From UBA8653 sp963978155 (GTDB lineage Bacteria; Planctomycetota; Phycisphaerae; Phycisphaerales; SM1A02), in contig CAXBRK010000026.1 in NCBI GenBank assembly GCA_963978155.1, forward strand, positions 1 to 23,230: a stretch of 23,230 nucleotides of DNA, read 5' to 3'. A program made the position numbers and the translations under genes. The notes under the pieces are model-generated. The model saw only the letters and a program-made list of their open reading frames with translations, was not told the origin of the DNA and searched no databases. Positions 1-7,279 of this stretch are shown here, one piece after another. How positions within the stretch are numbered: the first letter of the stretch is position 1; each line of letters starts with the position of its first letter.

Positions 1-673
1 GAACCCCCGCCGCCAGACCAGCGCCAACACACGACAAAGCCGCACCGCGGGTGTCATGGAGATGCAAAGCGGTTGCGGGAAGCGGCAGGCTGCTCGCGCA
101 CGCTGAAAGAACCGCGTTGACTGTGGCCGGCACCGCGGAACCAATGGTGTCGGAGATGGCGATCTCGTCGCAACCCATTTCAAGCAAACGCTCCACCACA
201 CCGTTCACCTGACCAGGGTCAACCGCCCCGTCGTATGGGCAATCAAAAGCACAAGAAACGTATCCCCGAACATGAAGGTTGGCTTGCTTGGCCTGGGTGA
301 CCACTTCGGCAAAGGTGGCCAGTGATCCATCGACGGACTGTCCCAAGTTGGCTTGGGCAAAGCCTTCGGTGGCTGAGGCGAAAACCGCGACTGAGGACAG
401 GCCCGCAGCCAAAGCACCATCGAGGCCCCGTCGGTTCGGCACCAACGCGGAGGCATCAGGCACGACATCTTTGGCGACGGCCGCCACTTCAGCGGCATCG
501 GCCATCGCCGGAACACGATCAGGTCGAACAAACGCCGCGACCTCAATACGAGAAAGACCCGCCGATGCCAGTGCTCGAACAAACGCGAGTTTGACGTCGG
601 TCGACAACACGGCACATTCGTTCTGAAGACCGTCGCGAGGTCCCACTTCGACCACCGTCACCGGTTCAGTCAC
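1..673 (-). CDS. mvaB: Hydroxymethylglutaryl-CoA lyase, 3' end beyond the window
   Basis: Cleaves HMG-CoA to acetoacetate and acetyl-CoA, the last step of leucine catabolism, in the cytoplasm. The translated minus strand starts VTEPVTVVEVGPRDGLQNE, the family's N-terminal signature (EVGPRDGLQNE) with the metal and catalytic Arg-Asp pair. GYVSCAFDCPYDG, the CDEIAISDTIG segment and the metal-binding LHLHDTRG follow. About 224 residues of a usual ~300 are visible, so roughly the last quarter lies off the left edge. The start is GTG at 673, giving an 8-nt overlap with the stop of the upstream hydratase gene, so translation is probably coupled. No strong Shine-Dalgarno is seen. It is third in a mccB-hydratase-lyase block equivalent to liuB-liuC-liuE. 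The family call is secure; the start codon is less so. Confidence 0.93.
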   Translation of the reverse strand, partial: MTEPVTVVEVGPRDGLQNECAVLSTDVKLAFVRALASAGLSRIEVAAFVRPDRVPAMADAAEVAAVAKDVVPDASALVPNRRGLDGALAAGLSSVAVFASATEGFAQANLGQSVDGSLATFAEVVTQAKQANLHVRGYVSCAFDCPYDGAVDPGQVNGVVERLLEMGCDEIAISDTIGSAVPATVNAVLSACASSLPLPATALHLHDTRGAALSCVGAGLAAGV

Positions 674-1445
674 GAGGAGGGCTCCACGGTGGTGGTGTGC
701 GTTCAAAGAATGCTTGCATACCCGCTCCACCTTCGGCACTGGCTCGACGATCCGCAATCGCTTCCGCAGTCAGCGTGGCTGGATCAGCGTGACCGGGAAG
801 CTGTTGCAGCAACGCTTTCCAAGCCGCAATCGCGCCCGGGGCCGCACGCCGAATGCGGTCAATCGTGGCGTTGATGGCCAAGTCCAGTCCATCTTCATCA
901 ACCACCGAATGCACCAGCCCCAAATCTGCGGCTCGGGCGGCGTCGATGCTGGCACCCGTGATGCCCAAGGCGCGAACGGCCCCAGGACCCATCTTGCCCA
1001 AGAGGAATGGTGCGATCACTGCAGGAATGAGACCCAAACGAACTTCCGTCAGGGCAAAGCGCGCCGAAGGCAAGGCGTACGCCAAATCACACGCGGCCAC
1101 CAAACCAACGCCGCCTCCGTACGCGGCCCCCTGCACGCGTGCAATGACCGGCTTGGGACAATCGCGCACCGCCGACAACATGGCGGACAACCCTTGGGCG
1201 TCGGCAATATTTTCATCGCGACTGGCCTCAGCCATCCGCCGCATCCACGCCAAGTCTGCACCCGCACTGAACGAGGGACCCTCGGAAGCCAACACCACCG
1301 CACGGATGGCATCCGCTTCGCCAACGTCTCGGAACGCGTCGTGCAAATCGGAGACCAATCCATCGTCAAAAGCGTTGTGACGTTCGGGATTGCTCAAACG
1401 CATCCGTCGCACATCACCTTCATCTTTGATCGTCAACTTGGTCAT
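666..1445 (-). CDS. liuC: Methylglutaconyl-CoA hydratase-type enoyl-CoA hydratase (crotonase fold)
   Basis: A 259-aa crotonase that probably hydrates 3-methylglutaconyl-CoA to HMG-CoA, between MccB and HMG-CoA lyase in leucine degradation. Residues 58-64 (SFSAGAD) form the CoA/oxyanion-hole loop. Residues 110-120 (GGGVGLVAACD) hold the second oxyanion element, with Gly where mitochondrial hydratases have the first catalytic Glu. Glu134 in ALTEVRLGLIPA occupies the second Glu position. This GxVGL plus TEVRLGL pattern matches my recollection of bacterial LiuC proteins. The start is ATG 1445, 4 nt downstream of the mccB stop. An open frame continues to 1547 but would overlap mccB and adds nothing family-like. 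The assignment to this substrate rests mainly on its position between mccB and mvaB. Confidence 0.88.
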   Translation of the reverse strand: MTKLTIKDEGDVRRMRLSNPERHNAFDDGLVSDLHDAFRDVGEADAIRAVVLASEGPSFSAGADLAWMRRMAEASRDENIADAQGLSAMLSAVRDCPKPVIARVQGAAYGGGVGLVAACDLAYALPSARFALTEVRLGLIPAVIAPFLLGKMGPGAVRALGITGASIDAARAADLGLVHSVVDEDGLDLAINATIDRIRRAAPGAIAAWKALLQQLPGHADPATLTAEAIADRRASAEGGAGMQAFFERTPPPWSPPRD

Positions 1446-1449
1446 TCGG

Positions 1450-3054
1450 TCACATCCGGAACACCGAATGGGATCGGTCAGGCCATGGTTGATAGCGGGA
1501 CACTTCAATGGCCCGCGCGAGCACCGCACGGGTTTCTCGAGGGTCAATCACACCGTCATCCCACAGCCGCGCGGAGGCAAACCAAGCACTGCCTTCGGTC
1601 TCGTACTTCTGCAACACGGGATCGGTGATCTCACGCGCTTCTTCTTCGGACAACGGCGGCTCACCCGCGGCTTCCCGTTGCGCATCCTTCACCGTGCGCA
1701 AGACGCCAGCTGCTTGAGGACCACCCATCACCGAGATGCGAGCGTTGGGCCACATCCACATCATGCGAGGACCAAAAGCTCGTCCGCACATGCCGTAATT
1801 GCCGGCACCGAAAGATCCCCCGATGACGACGGTGAATTTCGGAACGTTGGCATTGGACACGGCCGCCACAAGTTTCGCACCGTCCTTGGCAATGCCCCCA
1901 GCCTCGACCTTGGAACCCACCATGAAGCCCGTGATGTTCTGCAAAAACACCAAAGGAATGCCACGCTGCGAACACAACTCAACGAAGTGAGCGCCTTTGA
2001 GAGATGACTCCGAAAAGAGCACGCCGTTGTTGGCAACGATGCCGACACTCCAACCATCGATCCGGGCAAACCCGGTGACCAAAGAAGTGCCGTACTCCCG
2101 TTTGAACTCGTGGAATTCACTGGCATCGACCAAACGAGCAATCACTTCTCGAACATCCGATTGCACGCGGGCGTCCGCGGGAATCAGACCCAACAAATCC
2201 TCCGAGGAGAACTTGGGCGCTTCGGGGAGGGCTCGAGGAATGGGCTGCAGATGCGGCACTCCCAGATTGGCGACGATCGATCGAACCAGTTGGAGGCACT
2301 CTTCGTCGTTCTCGGCGATGTGATCCACCACTCCGCTGCGTTTGCCGTGGGTCTCAGCTCCCCCGAGGGTTTGATCATCAACATCTTCGCCGATGGCTGC
2401 TTTCACCAAAGGTGGACCGGCCAAGTAAATCGTACCGGTCCCTCGAACGATGATGGACTCGTCGCACATGGATGGCACATACGCACCTCCGGCCGTGCAC
2501 GAACCCATGACGGCTGCGATTTGGGGAATGCCTTGGGCCGACAGCTGGGCCTGGTTGTAGAAGATGCGGCCGAAGTGATCCCGATCGGGGAAGACCTCGG
2601 ACTGCAACGGCAAAAAGGCGCCGCCGGAGTCAACCAAGTACACACAGGGCAAACCATTTTCGGCCGCAATCTCTTGGGCGCGCAAATGCTTCTTGACCGT
2701 CAGCGGAAAATACGTGCCGCCTTTCACGGTGGCATCGTTGGCCACAATCATGCAGGGACGCCGCGCGATGTCCCCGACGCCACACACCATCCCCGCACTC
2801 GGCACCGGTGAGTCATACACCCCGTCGGCGGCGAAAGGGGCCACTTCCAAGAACATGCTCCCGGGATCGATCAATTGCTGAATGCGGTCTCGGACAAACA
2901 GCTTGCCACGGGCGGTGTGTTTGTCTCGCGCCTTCGCCCCGCCGCCCTCTTGAACGGCCGACCGGCGAGCGGCCAGTTCCGCACACGCGGCTTCCATGGC
3001 TTCCCGATTTTCGGAAGCCTTGGCCGGATCAAGTTCTTGACCAAGAGGGCGCAT
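1450..3054 (-). CDS. mccB: 3-Methylcrotonyl-CoA carboxylase beta subunit (carboxyltransferase)
   Basis: The carboxyltransferase subunit of a biotin-dependent acyl-CoA carboxylase, most likely converting 3-methylcrotonyl-CoA to 3-methylglutaconyl-CoA. At 534 aa it is full length for MccB. Residues 142-149 (DSGGAFLP) and 183-194 (MGSCTAGGAYVP) are the N-domain acyl-CoA/oxyanion motifs. The C-domain carries QNITGFMVG, a GSFGAGNYGMCGRA glycine-rich loop and VMGGPQAAGVL. The C-terminus PWPDRSHSVFRM is typical of MccB. It starts at ATG 3054, 36 nt after the trpS stop; an AGGAGG lies unusually far upstream (see findings). The biotin-carboxylase partner (mccA) is not in the window and is expected beyond the left edge. 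Propionyl-CoA or geranyl-CoA carboxylase are alternatives, but the hydratase/lyase neighbours favour leucine breakdown. Confidence 0.95.
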   Translation of the reverse strand: MRPLGQELDPAKASENREAMEAACAELAARRSAVQEGGGAKARDKHTARGKLFVRDRIQQLIDPGSMFLEVAPFAADGVYDSPVPSAGMVCGVGDIARRPCMIVANDATVKGGTYFPLTVKKHLRAQEIAAENGLPCVYLVDSGGAFLPLQSEVFPDRDHFGRIFYNQAQLSAQGIPQIAAVMGSCTAGGAYVPSMCDESIIVRGTGTIYLAGPPLVKAAIGEDVDDQTLGGAETHGKRSGVVDHIAENDEECLQLVRSIVANLGVPHLQPIPRALPEAPKFSSEDLLGLIPADARVQSDVREVIARLVDASEFHEFKREYGTSLVTGFARIDGWSVGIVANNGVLFSESSLKGAHFVELCSQRGIPLVFLQNITGFMVGSKVEAGGIAKDGAKLVAAVSNANVPKFTVVIGGSFGAGNYGMCGRAFGPRMMWMWPNARISVMGGPQAAGVLRTVKDAQREAAGEPPLSEEEAREITDPVLQKYETEGSAWFASARLWDDGVIDPRETRAVLARAIEVSRYQPWPDRSHSVFRM

Positions 3055-3090
3055 GCAGTGGTATCGGCTCTTCGGAGCCCCTCCTGTACC

Positions 3091-4149
3091 TCAGTCCAAA
3101 GAGAGGGATCGCTTCCAGAAGCCCAATCCTGCGGCTTCTTTGGCCATGGAGAGGGTTTCTTCCGCCACGGCATTGGCCCGGCGGCTGCCTTCACGCAAAA
3201 TTTCGATGAGATCGTCGTCCCGGTCGTCCCAAGCGGCCCGGCGTTCACGCATGGGGGCGATCAGGGCATCAATGGCTTCGGCGACCTCGATTTTGATGTG
3301 GCCATCGCCAATGTCATCGCCCGCGGCGTAACGGCGTTCCAGTTCGGCCACGCGGTCAGCGTCGCTGATGAAGGTACGAACGTACTGGAAGAGCGCGTTT
3401 TCGATGTCCCCTGGCTCATCCGGAGACTGCCGACCGGTGTACAGCTTGCCGAGCTTCTTTTGGATCTGCTTGAGTTCGTCGGTGAGGAAGATCGCGTTGC
3501 CCAAACTCTTGCTCATCTTGTTGACACCATCGGTGCCCGGGAGACGAGCCACCTTGCCCACATCCGCTTCCGGGATGGGGAAGACGCCCCCCGCGGCGGC
3601 ATGATCAGCATCTTCGGTCTTGGGGTCCACCCCGCAGTAGAGCTGATTGAACCGCCGGGCCACTTCGCGGGTCAACTCAATGTGGGGGATTTGGTCTTCA
3701 CCGACCGGGACGGCGTGGGCGCGGAACGCCAAGATGTCCGCGGTTTGACCCACGGCATACAGCGGAAAGCCAAAGGAATAGTTGTCGCCCAGATTCTTGA
3801 CCTTGATCTCATCCTTCAAGGTCGGATTGCGCATCACGCGGTTGTAGGGCAACAACATGGCGAACAAGTAGGTGAGCTCAGAAATCGCCGGCACTTCCGT
3901 CTGCAAGAAGATCGCCGTCTTCTCGGGATCGAGTCCCATGGCCAGATAGTCACGCACAATCTGCAACGTGTCGCGACGGATCTCGTCGGGCTTTTCACTG
4001 CGGGTGGTGAACGCGTGCATGTTGGCAATCAACACGAAGCATTCGGCCTGGCTCTGCAATTCGACGCGCCGGCGGACCGAACCGACCCAGTGGCCAAGGT
4101 GGAGTTGTCCGGTCGGGGTGTCACCGGTGAGCATGCGACGTTGCGTCAT
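3091..4149 (-). CDS. trpS: Tryptophanyl-tRNA synthetase
   Basis: Charges tRNA-Trp with tryptophan in the cytoplasm; class I synthetase, 352 aa, normal length. The HIGH motif is HLGHW at 17-21 within TPTGQLHLGHW. The tryptophan-site segment GDNYSFGFPLYAVGQTADIL is at 121-140, the VGEDQIPHIELTREVARRFN region at 149-168, and the ATP motif KMSKS at 211-215. The start ATG 4149 is preceded by GAAGGA about 9 nt upstream. It lies 34 nt downstream of the CPBP gene and 36 nt upstream of mccB, so it is probably read as part of one leftward transcript. No T-box or leader-peptide attenuator is visible in the 34-nt gap. Confidence 0.97.
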   Translation of the reverse strand: MTQRRMLTGDTPTGQLHLGHWVGSVRRRVELQSQAECFVLIANMHAFTTRSEKPDEIRRDTLQIVRDYLAMGLDPEKTAIFLQTEVPAISELTYLFAMLLPYNRVMRNPTLKDEIKVKNLGDNYSFGFPLYAVGQTADILAFRAHAVPVGEDQIPHIELTREVARRFNQLYCGVDPKTEDADHAAAGGVFPIPEADVGKVARLPGTDGVNKMSKSLGNAIFLTDELKQIQKKLGKLYTGRQSPDEPGDIENALFQYVRTFISDADRVAELERRYAAGDDIGDGHIKIEVAEAIDALIAPMRERRAAWDDRDDDLIEILREGSRRANAVAEETLSMAKEAAGLGFWKRSLSLD

Positions 4150-4183
4150 GACGAATCATCCTTCAAAAAGGGGGAAAGGGCCA

Positions 4184-4987
4184 TCATACGGAAGCGGAGG
4201 TCGAGATCCACGTCAAGACAATGTTGAGGAGATTGAAAAGCACGTGAACCACCACCGCGCTCTCGATTCGACCGGTCTGGTCCCGCAAGATTCCCAAACC
4301 AAGACCCAATACGAAGAGTCCTGGCAAACCATCCCATTGCACCGCCCCGAGATGTGCGGCGGCAAAAAGACCAGCGGTCAGGACCACCCCCCATCGCGCC
4401 GATCCCAGCAGGCGAGAGAGGGCCGGCTGCAAGAAGCCGCGGAAAGCAACCTCTTCCAGCCATGGCACGGCCAACGTGACCAAGAGCACAAAAATCGGCA
4501 CCACCCAACCCGAACTCTCAATCAACATCGCCAAAGAGGCATGCCCCACGGGATCGGAGGGTTCCCCGGCAACAACCTGACGCATCAACGACGCTGCCGT
4601 GGCCACACCCACCACCACCAACCACACCGGGAGGAACCGACGAATGCCGAGGCGCATGGCGGCCTGGCGTGAGATTTGATGGGGCAAGGGCAAGGTGGGA
4701 AAAAACCGGGTGACCGTCGCCAGCAGGATCAGCTGCAACGGCAAACTGAGCACCAACCCCAAGGTGTGCACTTCCAACTCCGTCACTGGATACGCGGACT
4801 GGATCGGCGCCACCAAGCCCTGGCCCAAAAGTCCCAAGAGCATCAAGCCGGCAAACACGAAGAATCCTTCGGCTGGTGATCGATTGGTGGTGCTCGCGCT
4901 GTCGGGCAGGGCGTACCATCCAGCCGAGCGGCCGTGCAGGACCACGACCGCCGCCGCCCCAATCAGGATGCCATCGAACACTGTCAT
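4184..4987 (-). CDS. CPBP-family intramembrane metalloprotease (Abi/CAAX type)
   Basis: A polytopic membrane protein of 267 aa in the CPBP family (Rce1/Abi-like glutamic or metallo-proteases acting inside the membrane). Hydrophobic segments lie near residues 5-18, 42-62, 75-95, 119-136, 161-176, 199-212, 223-235 and 245-262. The family motifs are complete: EEVAFR at 178-183, His212 in AAAHLG, and His248/Asn252 in HVLFNLLN. The start is ATG 4987 or the in-frame ATG 4993; neither has a good ribosome binding site. An open frame continues to 5191 but is antisense to trpC and lacks membrane character. It is the first gene of the leftward run to trpS and mccB. Its substrate is unknown, and the context does not indicate bacteriocin immunity or CAAX processing. 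Confidence 0.88.
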   Translation of the reverse strand: MTVFDGILIGAAAVVVLHGRSAGWYALPDSASTTNRSPAEGFFVFAGLMLLGLLGQGLVAPIQSAYPVTELEVHTLGLVLSLPLQLILLATVTRFFPTLPLPHQISRQAAMRLGIRRFLPVWLVVVGVATAASLMRQVVAGEPSDPVGHASLAMLIESSGWVVPIFVLLVTLAVPWLEEVAFRGFLQPALSRLLGSARWGVVLTAGLFAAAHLGAVQWDGLPGLFVLGLGLGILRDQTGRIESAVVVHVLFNLLNIVLTWISTSASV

Positions 4988-5777
4988 GACCATCTTGGAT
5001 GAAATCGTCTCAGAGACCCGCGCCACATTGGAATCGGCCCTTGATCGCGACGCGCTCGCGGCCGGAGCCGCTGGGGATGCCCCGCCTACCCGCTCATTGA
5101 TCCACGCTCTGGACGCCCCGGGCCCCTTCCGCGTCATCGCGGAGTTCAAGCGAAAATCACCTTCCGGTGGAGAAATCCGGCCGGGTTCCACCCCCCAGGA
5201 GGTGGTCTCGGCCTACGAGACTGCCGGGGCCGCCGCCATCTCCTGCCTTACGAACCAGACCTACTTCGGTGGCACGCTGGAGGATTTGAAGGCCGTGAAG
5301 GCCTCGGTGGAGATCCCCGTACTCCGCAAGGATTTCGTGGTGGATCGCCGGCAACTGCTTGAGGCTCGCGGGGCCGGAGCTGACGCGGTCTTGTTGATTG
5401 CCGAGTGCCTCCCCGGTCAGGCGTTGGATGACCTTGCGGGCGAAGCATTGGCCTTGGGACTCGATGTCTTGTTGGAAATCCACGATGGTGAAGAATTGCC
5501 CCGGGCTCAAGCTTGGGCCGAACAACACCCCACCCAGATCCGCTTGGGCATCAACAACCGCAACCTTCGCACCATGACCACCGACCTCGGACACATCGAG
5601 GCCCTGTTGCCCCAACTGCCCGATCCCAGCAAAGTGGTCGCCGAGTCTGGTTTGCGAGAGCCCGCCGACCTCGCCCGCATGCAACGGGCGGGCATTCGGA
5701 ATGGTTTGATTGGCGAACACTTGATGCGGCAACCTGAACCCGGGGAAGCGCTGCGGGCCTTGCTTTCTGGTTCGTGA
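4986..5777 (+). CDS. trpC: Indole-3-glycerol phosphate synthase
   Basis: Converts CdRP to indole-3-glycerol phosphate in tryptophan synthesis. A 263-aa TIM barrel starting MTILDEIVSETRATLESAL. Catalytic positions match the family: Glu53 and Lys55 in AEFKRKSPSGG, Lys115 in VLRKDF, Glu164 in VLLEIHD, Asn190 in GINNRN, and Glu220-Ser221 in VAESGL. The start ATG 4986 shares three bases with the oppositely oriented CPBP start. The frame stays open upstream but is antisense to the CPBP gene and is not TrpC-like. No other trp synthesis gene is in the window, so trpC is separated from a trp operon. It is followed 32 nt later by a crotonase. No Shine-Dalgarno is visible. Confidence 0.96.
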   Translation: MTILDEIVSETRATLESALDRDALAAGAAGDAPPTRSLIHALDAPGPFRVIAEFKRKSPSGGEIRPGSTPQEVVSAYETAGAAAISCLTNQTYFGGTLEDLKAVKASVEIPVLRKDFVVDRRQLLEARGAGADAVLLIAECLPGQALDDLAGEALALGLDVLLEIHDGEELPRAQAWAEQHPTQIRLGINNRNLRTMTTDLGHIEALLPQLPDPSKVVAESGLREPADLARMQRAGIRNGLIGEHLMRQPEPGEALRALLSGS

Positions 5778-5809
5778 TTTCCCACCCAAGCGGCCGATGA
5801 GAGAGGAAC

Positions 5810-6562
5810 ATGCCTCTTGCCCGATTGGAACACCCCAAAGATGGTCGCGCGGACCTGGTCTTGGCCCACCCCGAGCGACGCAATGCCACATCGATTGGCT
5901 TGCTGGAAGAAGCCATTCGCTTGATCCAAGGTGTGGGCAGTGACCGCAGTGTTTTGGTGATTCGAGGAGAAGGGCCACATTTTTGTGCCGGGATCGACCT
6001 CGACGAGGTGCTGGAGAGCTCGGACACCTGCTTTCGGCTGCTCCGTTTGCTGTCCCAACTGATGCGCGAGGTTCGGCGTGTGCCGGCCATCACGATTGCG
6101 CCGGTTCAGGGCGCTGCCATTGGTGGCGGATTTGGCCTTTTGTGTGCCTGCGACTTTGCCATTGGCACGCCAAATACGAAAGTGGGCTATCCCCCGATTG
6201 AACTGGGGCTTTCACCAGCACTCATGACGCCATGGCTGGTGCAAAAAATTGGACCCTCAGCCGCCCGAGCGTTCATGCTTCGGGGGGGCACCACCACGGG
6301 CACGGAAGCAGCTCGCTTGGGATTGTTGACCGATCTGGTGGACGAGGAAGAACTTTCAGAATCCACCGACCGTTTGGCCGATCAACTTCTTGGCGCGGAT
6401 CCCACCGCGCTGCGAACAACCAAACGGTATTTGAACCATTTTGAGGGTTCCGATCAGGATTTGATCCTTGATCATGCGGCTGACGTATCAGCCACTTTGA
6501 TGTCCAGCGACGCCACCCAGCGTCGTGTTTCCTCTTTCCGCCAACCTCCCAACCCACACTGA
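5810..6562 (+). CDS. Enoyl-CoA hydratase/isomerase family protein with atypical active site
   Basis: A 250-aa crotonase-fold protein. HFCAGIDL (58-65) and GAAIGGGFGLLCACDFAIG (101-119) form the CoA pocket and oxyanion hole. Gly109 stands where hydratases have the first catalytic Glu. In VGYPPIELGLSP the second Glu position aligns with Pro129, with a Glu two residues later (Glu131). Hydration by the usual two-Glu mechanism is therefore doubtful; an isomerase, thioesterase or lyase-like role is possible. The start ATG 5810 follows GAGAGGA by about 4 nt. It lies 32 nt after trpC and 12 nt before the DUF481 gene. It resembles the LiuC-type hydratase at 666-1445 in the xLGLxPAxxxP stretch, so it may be a diverged paralogue. 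The substrate is unknown. Confidence 0.85.
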   Translation: MPLARLEHPKDGRADLVLAHPERRNATSIGLLEEAIRLIQGVGSDRSVLVIRGEGPHFCAGIDLDEVLESSDTCFRLLRLLSQLMREVRRVPAITIAPVQGAAIGGGFGLLCACDFAIGTPNTKVGYPPIELGLSPALMTPWLVQKIGPSAARAFMLRGGTTTGTEAARLGLLTDLVDEEELSESTDRLADQLLGADPTALRTTKRYLNHFEGSDQDLILDHAADVSATLMSSDATQRRVSSFRQPPNPH

Positions 6563-6574
6563 GTACGACCACGA

Positions 6575-7279
6575 ATGATCACCACCCTCGCTGCTTTGGC
6601 CCTGCTGGCCGCCGACGACGACTGGAACTTCAAACTGTCTTTGGGCTTTGACGCCTCTGGTGATGCCCAGACCGTCACCAATTTTCGAGTAGATATTGAA
6701 GGGGACCAGAAAACCGAAGAACACACGTACGAAACCTTGCTTCGTATTCAGTACGGAGAAAGCGAAGGCGTTCGAATCCGGAACGACGTGGAAGCTCGGT
6801 TTCGGGGCGACTGGAAATGCGGCGAAGAGCGATGGGGCCTGTTCAGTGACACGCGATATCGAATCGACGAATTCCAAAACTTTGACACCCGGCTCACCGA
6901 ATCTCTGGGGGGGACGTACCGGATCTACGAGAACGAAGGCGAAAAGAAATGGAACCTTGACGCCGTGTTCGGGGGCGGTTTCCGCCTGGACAGTGGACTG
7001 AGCGATCCAAATGCAGACGAATTCGTGCCCGAAGGCAACATTGGCTTCCGGGGTTCCATGGAACCCTCTGAACGCCAAACCCTCAAAGGGTCATTGTTCC
7101 TGTATCCCGATCTGGATGGACTCGAGGACTACCGAACGTTCACCAACATCGATTGGAACTACATGCTCGACCCGGATCAAGGCCTGTCGCTCCGCATCAA
7201 CGCGGACCAGGAGTACGACACCGCTCGATTGGTGCGGAGCGCTTGGAACGTCAAAGTCATGGTTCAAGTGGAGCTTTAA
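6575..7279 (+). CDS. DUF481 (YdiY-like) putative outer-membrane beta-barrel protein
   Basis: A 234-aa protein with a short hydrophobic N-terminus (MITTLAALALLA) that could be a signal peptide, followed by alternating polar/aromatic strands ending in VMVQVEL, typical of a small barrel. The opening WNFKLSLGFDASGDAQTVT resembles the DUF481 start, where a Gly-rich strand precedes a GNT/GDA-like turn. Later strands (DTRYRIDEFQNFDTRLTESLGG, RTFTNIDWNYMLDPDQGLSLRIN) fit the same fold. Family members are exported and their function is poorly defined. It starts 12 nt after the crotonase stop, so it is co-transcribed with trpC. Its stop codon overlaps the stop of the convergent helicase gene. The signal peptide is unusually short, so the start could be misjudged. 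Confidence 0.72.
   Translation: MITTLAALALLAADDDWNFKLSLGFDASGDAQTVTNFRVDIEGDQKTEEHTYETLLRIQYGESEGVRIRNDVEARFRGDWKCGEERWGLFSDTRYRIDEFQNFDTRLTESLGGTYRIYENEGEKKWNLDAVFGGGFRLDSGLSDPNADEFVPEGNIGFRGSMEPSERQTLKGSLFLYPDLDGLEDYRTFTNIDWNYMLDPDQGLSLRINADQEYDTARLVRSAWNVKVMVQVEL

Noticed and set aside
714..1628. 304-codon plus-strand ORF
   Set aside because: It is antisense to the hydratase and mccB genes, which have clear family motifs; its own translation is low-complexity with no domain.
2875..4227. 450-codon plus-strand ORF
   Set aside because: It lies antisense to mccB and trpS and arises from GC-rich third positions; no motif or start signal supports it.
4988..5191. N-terminal extension of the CPBP protein
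   Set aside because: It is fully antisense to trpC and rich in Ser, Arg and Ala without membrane character; the first hydrophobic helix starts right after ATG 4987.
6768..6782. TTCGAATCC resembling a tRNA T-arm
   Set aside because: It lies within the DUF481 coding frame; no acceptor stem or anticodon arm can be built around it.
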